From an uncultured Desulfobacterales bacterium (GTDB lineage Bacteria > Desulfobacterota > Desulfobacteria > Desulfobacterales > G020354645), in NCBI GenBank assembly GCA_947259865.1, contig CAMYNZ010000050.1, positions 1 through 19,358 on the forward strand: a stretch of 19,358 nt of DNA. The letters are read 5' to 3'. Made by a program: the position numbers and the translations under genes. Shown one piece after another: positions 1-7,345 of this stretch. The notes under the pieces are model-generated. The model made no database searches. It worked only from the letters and a program-made list of their open reading frames with translations, and had not been told where the DNA came from. Every line of letters starts with the position of its first letter. The stretch's first letter is position 1.

Positions 1-143
1 TTCTTTGGCAACGCTCCCTAATGCCTTCAGACAGTGCACGATTTCGCTGCTGATAATTCATTCCGCTATTATCACAGGTTGGCAGGAAAAACTCCCCGAC
101 CCCTTGAATCTTTATCCGCCGTCTCTGTGGCGGGCTTGGACCC

Positions 144-168
144 TCTTCTCCAACTAAATTGGAGAAGA
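144..168. promoter_or_regulatory. Perfect inverted repeat upstream of the Hdr cluster
   Basis: The two 10-base arms TCTTCTCCAA (144-153) and TTGGAGAAGA (159-168) are exactly complementary, with a 5-base CTAAA loop. No run of T follows, so it does not look like a rho-independent terminator. It lies about 90 bases before the start codon of the first Hdr-like gene, so it could be an operator for a dimeric regulator or a 5'-UTR hairpin. Nothing else was recognised in bases 1-251 apart from a weak CCGCC/GGCGG hairpin near 116-133. Confidence 0.45.
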
Positions 169-246
169 ACCAATAATTCCCATTATCGGATGGCCACGAA
201 TTAGCAGGGCGTTTTAAGGTCCGCGATCGATTAACAATTTTATTTT

Positions 247-251
247 GGAGG
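247..251 (+). promoter_or_regulatory. Shine-Dalgarno that decides the start of the first gene
   Basis: GGAGG at 247-251 touches the ATG at 252 directly, leaving no spacer. It lies 9 bases before an in-frame GTG at 261, which is a normal distance. GTG 261 is therefore the better start, giving an N-terminus MVRAALIIGG that begins right at the Rossmann strand. Confidence 0.6.
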
Positions 252-260
252 ATGACTTCC

Positions 261-3200
261 GTGGTAAGGGCTGCTCTTATCATCGGCGGCAGTCCGGCCG
301 GTATACAGGCCGCACTGGATCTCGCCAACTCCGGCAATGAAGTCCATTTAGTGGAGCCGTCTCCTTTTCTGGCAAGCGACTGCAAAGCCATACTGCCCCG
401 CCACCTGTTCAATGCGCGGTTGCTCGAACTGGCCAAACATCCCCGGGTCACCATATGGACCAACACAACTCCCATCCATCTGGAACAGGCGACCGATTCA
501 TTTGGGATTCAATTGCGTCAACATCCGCGTTTTGTCGATTTAGATCGCTGTACGGGGTGCGGTGACTGCATTGAGGCCTGTCCCGTAACGGTTCCCGGAA
601 CCTCCCGTAAAGCTATATACATCGCCAGTGAATCTCAACCGGAATGCGCGGTGATCGACCAGATCGGCAAACCGCCCTGCACGAATGCATGTCCGGGTGG
701 TATTCATGTGCAGGGTTATGTCGCCTTGATTGCCCAGAACCGGTTTCAGGAAGCGTTGGAACTGATCCGTGAGGCCATTCCCTTTCCCAGTATCTGCGGA
801 CGAATTTGCACCCATCCGTGTGAGGTAAACTGCCGTCGTGCCGAAGTGGATGAACCGGTTTCCATTCGCCAGTTAAAAAGGTTTGTCGCCGATTGGGAAT
901 CCACCCATGCCAGGAAATCTGTGACCCAACAAAACGAAGTTACGCCGCCGACTGCAGACGCAAAGCGAGTGGCCGTTGTAGGTTCGGGTCCGGGCGGAAT
1001 GACGGTGGCGGATCGGCTGGTGCGTTTGGGCCACCGTGTTACTGTGTTCGAAAAATTGCCCGTTCCGGCCGGTATGCTGGCGGTGGGCATACCGGCCTAC
1101 AGGCTGCCGCGGGATGTGATTGCCCGTGAATATCGCTGTATCCAGCAGTTAGGCGTAGAGATCAAGCTCAATACGGCTATCGGTCCCGGCGGGGACTACA
1201 CTTTGCAGGATCTGTTTGATTCGGGCTATGATGCTGTCTGTTTAGCCATCGGTGCACATAAGAGTTTAACGCTGGGCATCCCCGGGGAAAATCTGCCCGG
1301 TGTGATTTTCGGCATTGAGTTGTTGAAACACATCAGTCTGTGGCAACAACGTAAAGATCCCGAGAGCCGCGAAACCATAAAGAAAATACTTCGATGCGGC
1401 CTTAAAACACGGGTGGCGGTCTTAGGGGGCGGGAACACGGCCATGGATGTCGCCCGGTCACTGAAACGATTGGGTGTCAGGGATGTTCGAATTGTTTATC
1501 GACGCGGCCGTGATGAGATGCCGGCATTGCCGGAAGAAATTGGGGATACCGAAAAAGAGGGAATACCGATCAACCTTTTGACGGCACCCACCCGTATCCG
1601 GGGTGACCAGAAAAATGGCGTATCTGCTATGGAATGCGTTCGCATGCAACTGGGCCGGCCGGATGATACTGGCCGCCAAAGGCCGGTTCCCATGGCCGGC
1701 ACCGAATTTGAGATACCGCTGGATCTGGTGGTGCTGGCAATCGGGCAAATCCCCGATGTAACCTTTCTGGGGCAAACTCAAGGCATTAACATAACCCGCG
1801 ACCAGCGCCTTAAAGTAAATCAAATGACCTTTGCAACCGATCGTGCCGGTGTTTTTGCCGTCGGGGATGCTGTGAGGCGCGACAAAATGTCGGCCATAGA
1901 AGCCATCGGCATGGGGAAACAGGCCGCCGGCACGATAGACGCTTATCTTAAAAATATGGCACCCGACACACACGTGAACCCGGACGTTGATCTTGCTGTA
2001 TCCCGCAGAGAAATGAACGATGCAGAACTGGCGCCCCGGCCCCGGATTCCGGCCCCGGTCCTCCCCGTGGACGAACGCCTGGAAAGTTTTGCAGAGGTAG
2101 AACAACCCTATAGCCAAAAGCAGGCACAGGCAGAAGCCCAGCGCTGCCTGGCTTGCGGGCCGTGCAGTGAGTGTCTGGCCTGTGTCCGTGTCTGCAAACC
2201 CAATGCCGTCGTTTTTCGGCAAACTGAAACCCACACCGAACTCAAGACCGGGGCAATTATTTATGCGGGTGATCCCGATCAATTTTCCCATTTAAATGTT
2301 ACCGAAGGTCGCGGAATTTATCGTGTGCCGCCGGATGAGCTGCTAATGGGCTCAGCGGCTGCGGCCCATGCCATATCCGATCTTTCGAGTTCGGGTTCAA
2401 TCCGATCCGCTATGCGCGCATCCCGGCGTGATCGGGACCCGGTACGAATCGGTGTTTTCATCTGCCGCTGCGGTGATGCCATCTCAAAAATAGTGGATAC
2501 CGAAGCTATTTGCCAGCAGGCAGCCGATTGGAAGGGGGTCGTCAGAAGTCAGGTGTTGCCGTTTTCGTGCTCCCCCGAGGCGGCCAAACAGATATGTGAT
2601 AGCGTACTGGCCGATGAACTTAACCGGGTGACTTTGGCTGCCTGCGCCTGCTGTTCCCTGGACCAAGTGTGCTACAGCTGTTCTTATCAGCGCATTCGAT
2701 GCAAACAGTTACTGGATATTTTTAGCAATGACGCCGCAACAATACAGTTGCCAGACAGGGGATCCCTCATCCAAAGTGCTTTTGAATTTGTCAATATTCG
2801 GGAGCAATGCGCCTGGGTTCATGCCGATGATCCCCCGGCAGCCACAGCCAAAGCTGCCGCCCTTGTTGCTGCTGCTGTCACCAAACAGCAAACACCGCCC
2901 GGCAGACAGCCGGATCCGGGATCCATTGACCGTTCGGCCATGATATTAGGAAGTAGCGAAGGCGTGCCATTATGTCAGCAAAAACTTATCAGTATGGGTA
3001 TTTCCGCAGCTCATATGGAAAATCTACCGTCCCGCATTACACGCTTCGATGGTCACTTCGTGGCGATCAACCATGATAATAGCCAGCGGGCCGCAGCAGT
3101 GGTGTTAATTCCAGAAAATAGCGCAGAGACTCAGCGTCTGCTGACTGCCTTTGCGCCCGACCATCAAAGTGCCTGGTTGGGCCGCTGCACGGCGGCACCG

Positions 3201-3845
3201 GATAGCCACGTGGCGGCGGTAGCTCCCCACCGCTGCCGTGCCTGTAATACTTGTGTTGAAACTTGCGAATTTGGGGCGCCGTATATAACGGGCCCGGCTT
3301 CAAATCGGACTTCCAGGATCGATCCTGCGGTATGCACGGGATGCGGCACGTGCGCTGCCCATTGTCCCTCGGGCGCAATAACTGCGGGGTATTCCACGGA
3401 TGCGCAATTGGAAAGCATGATCGCGACGCTGCTGTCTCATGGGATAGATCGCTATCAAAAGGATAACGTAGTGGTTTTTACCTGCAACTGGAGCGCCTAC
3501 AGCGGATTGGAAACCGCTGGTTTAGAACATCGTTGTTATTCGCCGTCGGTTTATCCCGTCAAGGTGATGTGTCTGGGAAGGCTTGGTCCGGGGATTATTC
3601 TGAAAACTTTTGAACAAGGTGCCTCCGGCGTGTTGATGATCGGCTGCCCGCCAGGCGAATGCCGCTATGAATTCGGAGGTCGACGTGCGGAAGAAACGTT
3701 TGCCGCTGCCAGCGAACTGATACAGAAGTTGGGGTATGCGCCAGAGCATCTTAAAATGGATCGTCTGGCTGTTGGTGATGGGAAAAGCTTAACCGAAATG
3801 ATCCGGCTATTTGTCGCCGGGTTGAACGGGAGTCGGGTATCGTAA
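261..3845 (+). CDS. Large HdrA-like / GltD-like flavo-iron-sulfur oxidoreductase with MvhD-like C-terminus
   Basis: About 1194 residues, predicted cytoplasmic, no signal peptide or membrane segments. Domains in order from GTG 261: HdrA-type FAD Rossmann start (GGSPAG, residues 9-14); a 4Fe-4S motif (C97, C100, C103, C107); the N-terminal Fe-S domain of the glutamate-synthase small-subunit family (cysteines about 140-191); the GltD FAD and NADPH folds (GSGPGG 241-246; GGGNTAMD 389-396; AVGDA 533-537); a cysteine-rich segment (629-645); an HdrA N-terminal-like domain (727-862); a degenerate Rossmann segment (GSSEG 897-901); two ferredoxin motifs (C992-C1002, C1025-C1035); and an MvhD-like domain (C1075, C1104, C1129, C1134). 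The GltD module suggests NAD(P)H as donor or acceptor. It resembles the large Hdr proteins of sulfate reducers that I recall being called HdrL; that name is from memory. The usual HdrA CxxC/U site is replaced by a CKAILP segment near residue 41. The stop codon overlaps the next gene (TAATG). Confidence 0.88.
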   Translation: MVRAALIIGGSPAGIQAALDLANSGNEVHLVEPSPFLASDCKAILPRHLFNARLLELAKHPRVTIWTNTTPIHLEQATDSFGIQLRQHPRFVDLDRCTGCGDCIEACPVTVPGTSRKAIYIASESQPECAVIDQIGKPPCTNACPGGIHVQGYVALIAQNRFQEALELIREAIPFPSICGRICTHPCEVNCRRAEVDEPVSIRQLKRFVADWESTHARKSVTQQNEVTPPTADAKRVAVVGSGPGGMTVADRLVRLGHRVTVFEKLPVPAGMLAVGIPAYRLPRDVIAREYRCIQQLGVEIKLNTAIGPGGDYTLQDLFDSGYDAVCLAIGAHKSLTLGIPGENLPGVIFGIELLKHISLWQQRKDPESRETIKKILRCGLKTRVAVLGGGNTAMDVARSLKRLGVRDVRIVYRRGRDEMPALPEEIGDTEKEGIPINLLTAPTRIRGDQKNGVSAMECVRMQLGRPDDTGRQRPVPMAGTEFEIPLDLVVLAIGQIPDVTFLGQTQGINITRDQRLKVNQMTFATDRAGVFAVGDAVRRDKMSAIEAIGMGKQAAGTIDAYLKNMAPDTHVNPDVDLAVSRREMNDAELAPRPRIPAPVLPVDERLESFAEVEQPYSQKQAQAEAQRCLACGPCSECLACVRVCKPNAVVFRQTETHTELKTGAIIYAGDPDQFSHLNVTEGRGIYRVPPDELLMGSAAAAHAISDLSSSGSIRSAMRASRRDRDPVRIGVFICRCGDAISKIVDTEAICQQAADWKGVVRSQVLPFSCSPEAAKQICDSVLADELNRVTLAACACCSLDQVCYSCSYQRIRCKQLLDIFSNDAATIQLPDRGSLIQSAFEFVNIREQCAWVHADDPPAATAKAAALVAAAVTKQQTPPGRQPDPGSIDRSAMILGSSEGVPLCQQKLISMGISAAHMENLPSRITRFDGHFVAINHDNSQRAAAVVLIPENSAETQRLLTAFAPDHQSAWLGRCTAAPDSHVAAVAPHRCRACNTCVETCEFGAPYITGPASNRTSRIDPAVCTGCGTCAAHCPSGAITAGYSTDAQLESMIATLLSHGIDRYQKDNVVVFTCNWSAYSGLETAGLEHRCYSPSVYPVKVMCLGRLGPGIILKTFEQGASGVLMIGCPPGECRYEFGGRRAEETFAAASELIQKLGYAPEHLKMDRLAVGDGKSLTEMIRLFVAGLNGSRVS

Positions 3846-5005
3846 TGAATCCCCTGCGTGATATTGTCAGCCAAAACCGTGCCTGGTACTGTCTGGCATG
3901 CGGTAAATGCAGCGCTGTCTGCCCGATTACCCGCTGGGAAACCCGTGAATATTGCAGCCCGCGGCTGCTTGTAGAAAAAGCAGCCAACGGTAAAACAGAG
4001 GCCCTATTCAATGATCCGCTCTTGTGGTCCTGTCTAACATGCAATCAGTGCAGCCAGCTTTGTCCATCGACAGTTTACTTTTCGGATTTTATCAGGGATT
4101 CCCGCACCCGGGCCAGACAAGCGGGTCTCTCAGGAGATTGTTCCCATGGGGATGTTATCCAGACCTGGGGCAAAATGATGGCCGAGCCGGATCGTGGTTT
4201 GAACCGACTCGATTGGCTTGATGGTGATCTAAAAATATCAAACGACTCGGACACACTCTATTTTGTGGGCTGTCTGCCGTATTACCATACGCTATTTAAA
4301 CATTTAAATATTGAAGGGGTGGAAATTGCGCGGGCAGCGGTTAAAATTTTAAATCATTTGGGAATAGAGCCTCAAATTCTGACCGATGAGCGTTGTTGCG
4401 GTCATGACCAGATCTGGGAGGGTGATCTGGAAACATTCAAAACTCTCGCCGGTTTAAACCTGGAGCGCATTAATCGGACGGGTGCTCGTCAAATCGTAAC
4501 TACCTGCCCGGAATGTGCCCGGACCCTCAAGCTGGATTACCCCAAACTGGTGGGCGATCACGGTCTGGAAATATTACACCTCACGCAACTGCTGTACCGC
4601 AATGTTTCAGCGCTTGAGCTGATTGACCGTAACGTAAATTCACCCCACCGGGCAACCTATCAGGATGCCTGCCGTTTGAGCCGGCATCTGGGTATTTATG
4701 ATGAACCCCGGGCGTTAATCAAGGCGGCCGGTCACGAATTGATTGAGATGGAAAGAACACGGCACGCGAGTCTGTGTTGCGGTACAAGCGGCTGGACCGC
4801 GTGCGGTCGCGTAAGCAGTAACATTCAGGCGGAACGGCTGAGAGAAGCTAAAACCACCGGTGCCCATTTACTGGTTACCACCTGTGTCAAGTGCCAGATC
4901 CACTTCCGATGTGCCCAGGCGGGAACAAAAGGCAGCGATGCGGTCGACATTCAGATCCAGGATCTGACAACGCTATTGGCAGACCGGCTAGTAAATTCGT
5001 CGTAA
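3845..5005 (+). CDS. HdrC-HdrB fusion (HdrD/BamD-like, two CCG domains)
   Basis: 386 residues, soluble. The N-terminal third is HdrC-like, with two 4Fe-4S motifs (C16, C19, C22, C26 and C63, C66, C69, C73). The rest carries two HdrB-type CCG motifs: C143, C184-C185, C221-x-x-C224, then C276, C311-C312, C347-x-x-C350. In HdrB/HdrD proteins such CCG motifs hold the noncubane Fe-S clusters where heterodisulfide is reduced, so this is the likely substrate-side subunit of an Hdr-type complex. The true substrate in a bacterium is unknown; a thiol/disulfide or coupling to another oxidoreductase is inference. Its ATG overlaps the upstream TAA (TAATG), indicating translational coupling. All expected cysteines are present. 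No HdrE-like membrane subunit is nearby, which favours a soluble complex. Confidence 0.9.
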   Translation: MNPLRDIVSQNRAWYCLACGKCSAVCPITRWETREYCSPRLLVEKAANGKTEALFNDPLLWSCLTCNQCSQLCPSTVYFSDFIRDSRTRARQAGLSGDCSHGDVIQTWGKMMAEPDRGLNRLDWLDGDLKISNDSDTLYFVGCLPYYHTLFKHLNIEGVEIARAAVKILNHLGIEPQILTDERCCGHDQIWEGDLETFKTLAGLNLERINRTGARQIVTTCPECARTLKLDYPKLVGDHGLEILHLTQLLYRNVSALELIDRNVNSPHRATYQDACRLSRHLGIYDEPRALIKAAGHELIEMERTRHASLCCGTSGWTACGRVSSNIQAERLREAKTTGAHLLVTTCVKCQIHFRCAQAGTKGSDAVDIQIQDLTTLLADRLVNSS

Positions 5006-5066
5006 GCAAGAAATAAGGAAAAACTGTTCCAGACCAACAATAAAAGGGATGCGCAAGGACAGAAAA

Positions 5067-6713
5067 GTGAGACCCGATCTGACACCCACTGATATTCTGG
5101 ATCCGGACTTTCTACAAAGTGTTGTTCGACAGGCGACCTTTCAATGCCGCGCTGACGGTAGCGGATTTTATATCTGCATCCCGGAATGGGGACACATAAA
5201 ACTTTTGGCCACCCACAACCTTCCTAAAACACCCTGGGATGAGGGTTTACCCGCTCGGGTTATCCATAGCCGGCAAGCAGTCATTGAGACGACTCCCGAT
5301 CAAGCCATATTGCTGGCAGCCCCCCTGATTTGGCAAGACGCGGTGCGCGGGGTCCTGATAGTGGTTAATGCCGCAGCCAATCGGAAATTTCGGGATCGAG
5401 ATGTAAAACTGCTGCAATCACTGGCAGATATGACTGCCTCGGTGGCCCAGCAAAACGAACGACTGGCAAGCATGACGACCCAATTTCGGGCCTTGCACGC
5501 CATTGATGTGGCCCTTACCTCCAGCCTTGAACTGGATCAAATATTAAATCTAATCCTCGAAAATGGCGCAGAACTGGTGCGGGCCGAGCATGGTTCTCTG
5601 AGACAATTGGAACCGGAGTCCGGAAAATTAGTGCTCAGGGCCCATTATGGGTCAGGCTGGACACCGAAAGAACTTGCCTATACACCCCGGGTCGGAGAAG
5701 GAATTGTTCGCTGGGTGGCTGAAAATCGGCGGCCGTATCTGTGTCCGGACGTTCGCGAGGATCCGCTGTATGTGGTTTTATTTGAAAATATGCGATCCAG
5801 CGTGGCCGTGCCTCTGCAATATCGTCGGCAAGGACCATCCAAACCGGATGCATTTTTAGGCGTGTTATTTTTGGAAAGCTCTCGCCTGGCCGCTTTTGAC
5901 CAACAGGATGTTGAACTTCTGGAGGCACTTGCCCAGGAGGCAGTTATTGCCATCCAGAACGCCACCCAGCATAAGAAACTTGTAGATGAACAGGAAAAGC
6001 GTCTGGCAGCCGAAAAATGGGCCATGATGGGTCAGGCCGCCACCGCCCTGGCACACCGCATCAACAACCTGATGGGAATTGTGCCCGTCAGCGCCGGTGA
6101 GATTCGACGCGCTCTGGCTGATATCGCGCTACCCGGATCAGAAAAACGATGGGTTGAAGCCAATCTGGGACGCATCGAAAGAAACGCGAAATTTATACTC
6201 AAACTAAGCGATGCGCTGTTTCGACCTTTCAAAGAATCGGGACCCACCGCCCGCCTGGACATCAATCAGCTGTTGAAAGAAGCCCTAGATCTGGCGGATC
6301 CGCCCGGCGGCATTGAATTGATTCGTGAATTTGATTCGGATTTACCGCCGGTAAACTGCAGCCTGCTGCTCCTGGATGTCTACCTCGAGTTGATTACCAA
6401 CGCATGCAAAGCAATGGAAAACGCGGCTGTGCGGCAACTCAGTATCAGTACTCATTCAGAAACGGATGAGACCGGATTCTGGGTGGTTGTTAAGATCAGG
6501 GACACGGGCAAAGGTATTCCGTCGGATCAAATGGCCCACCTGTGGGAAATGTTCCAGCAAAGTGAAAATGGGCTGGGATTTGGTTTGTGGTGGCTGCGCA
6601 CATTTATTGCACGCCAGGGTGGATCAATCGCTTGCAAAAGTAAACCGGGCAAAGGTGCCACCTTTATTGTGCGTTTGCCGGCTCATGGGGGTGCGGAACC
6701 GTCGTTGGCATAA
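5067..6713 (+). CDS. Soluble GAF-GAF sensor histidine kinase
   Basis: About 548 residues. Two GAF domains (roughly 10-135 and 145-305) are followed by a short helix and a kinase core: H-box with His330 in ALAHRINNLMG, N-box Asn445 in ELITNACKAM, G1 DTGKG (479-483) and G2 GLGFGL (502-507). No membrane segments, so it should sense a cytoplasmic signal; GAF ligands vary widely and none can be read from sequence. GTG 5067 is preferred because AAGGA at 5055-5059 lies 7 bases ahead, whereas the in-frame ATG at 5049 directly abuts its purine run. It begins 61 bases after the HdrC-HdrB gene on the same strand and is followed by a receiver gene, so it probably shares the operon and may respond to redox or substrate state. 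Confidence 0.88.
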   Translation: MRPDLTPTDILDPDFLQSVVRQATFQCRADGSGFYICIPEWGHIKLLATHNLPKTPWDEGLPARVIHSRQAVIETTPDQAILLAAPLIWQDAVRGVLIVVNAAANRKFRDRDVKLLQSLADMTASVAQQNERLASMTTQFRALHAIDVALTSSLELDQILNLILENGAELVRAEHGSLRQLEPESGKLVLRAHYGSGWTPKELAYTPRVGEGIVRWVAENRRPYLCPDVREDPLYVVLFENMRSSVAVPLQYRRQGPSKPDAFLGVLFLESSRLAAFDQQDVELLEALAQEAVIAIQNATQHKKLVDEQEKRLAAEKWAMMGQAATALAHRINNLMGIVPVSAGEIRRALADIALPGSEKRWVEANLGRIERNAKFILKLSDALFRPFKESGPTARLDINQLLKEALDLADPPGGIELIREFDSDLPPVNCSLLLLDVYLELITNACKAMENAAVRQLSISTHSETDETGFWVVVKIRDTGKGIPSDQMAHLWEMFQQSENGLGFGLWWLRTFIARQGGSIACKSKPGKGATFIVRLPAHGGAEPSLA

Positions 6714-6768
6714 AGGCAACCGCAAAACCGAGGCAAATACCGGAAAATAAAATTTCAAGGAGACCAAG

Positions 6769-7248
6769 ATGCGAGGTAAAGTTCTGGTTGTAGATGACTA
6801 TTCAGATTGGCGTGAGCTATTGCGCGGCATGCTGGAACGCGAGGGCCATTCCGTTGATTCGGTCGCCAACCTCGAAGAAGCGCTGGCCTACATTGATGGA
6901 AACAGAGATCTGGATCTGGTGATTCTGGATATCCGCCTGGTAGAGGCCGAAGAAAATAATGAGGATGGCATGCGTTTGCTGGCCGAAATTCGAAAACGTT
7001 TATCATTTACCCGGGTTATCATGGTTACCGGGTATGGTACTATGGAGACCCAGCGCAAAGCCTTTCGGGATTTTCAGGCCTTTGATTTTTTCCGAAAAGC
7101 CCAATTCGACTCGGAGGAATTCCGGAAGGCTTTCCAGGAAGCAGTGGAACAAGCTGTCCGCGACAGACAGGCCTGGAAAGATAAGGAATATATACGCGGC
7201 CAGCACTATGAAACCTGGCAGCACGACAAGGCAAATACTGACCGGTAA
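6769..7248 (+). CDS. Single-domain response regulator (receiver without DNA-binding domain)
   Basis: 159 residues. The receiver domain fills most of the protein: acidic pair D9-D10 (VLVVDD), phospho-acceptor D54 (VILDIRL), conserved T87 (VMVTGYG) and K110 (FFRKA). After about residue 115 there is only a helical, charged tail with no DNA-binding, cyclase or ATPase output domain. Such proteins usually act through protein contacts or within a phosphorelay. SD AAGGAG at 6757-6762 is well placed. It follows the kinase by 55 bases and is its most likely partner. Because it cannot itself be a classical transcription factor, control of gene expression would need another protein; direct action on the Hdr proteins is possible but speculative. 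Confidence 0.87.
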   Translation: MRGKVLVVDDYSDWRELLRGMLEREGHSVDSVANLEEALAYIDGNRDLDLVILDIRLVEAEENNEDGMRLLAEIRKRLSFTRVIMVTGYGTMETQRKAFRDFQAFDFFRKAQFDSEEFRKAFQEAVEQAVRDRQAWKDKEYIRGQHYETWQHDKANTDR

Positions 7249-7345
7249 GTCCTACCAGATCAGGGATTGGGCCGGGATGCATTATTAGTTTTAGTTTCAA
7301 TCTGAACGGTGACGAGCAGACACCTGACGTTAAAAAAGGAGGTAC

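Noticed and set aside
1458..2291. 277-residue open frame on the minus strand
   Set aside because: It lies wholly inside the first Hdr-like gene, which has clear domains; the reverse-strand protein has no recognisable features.
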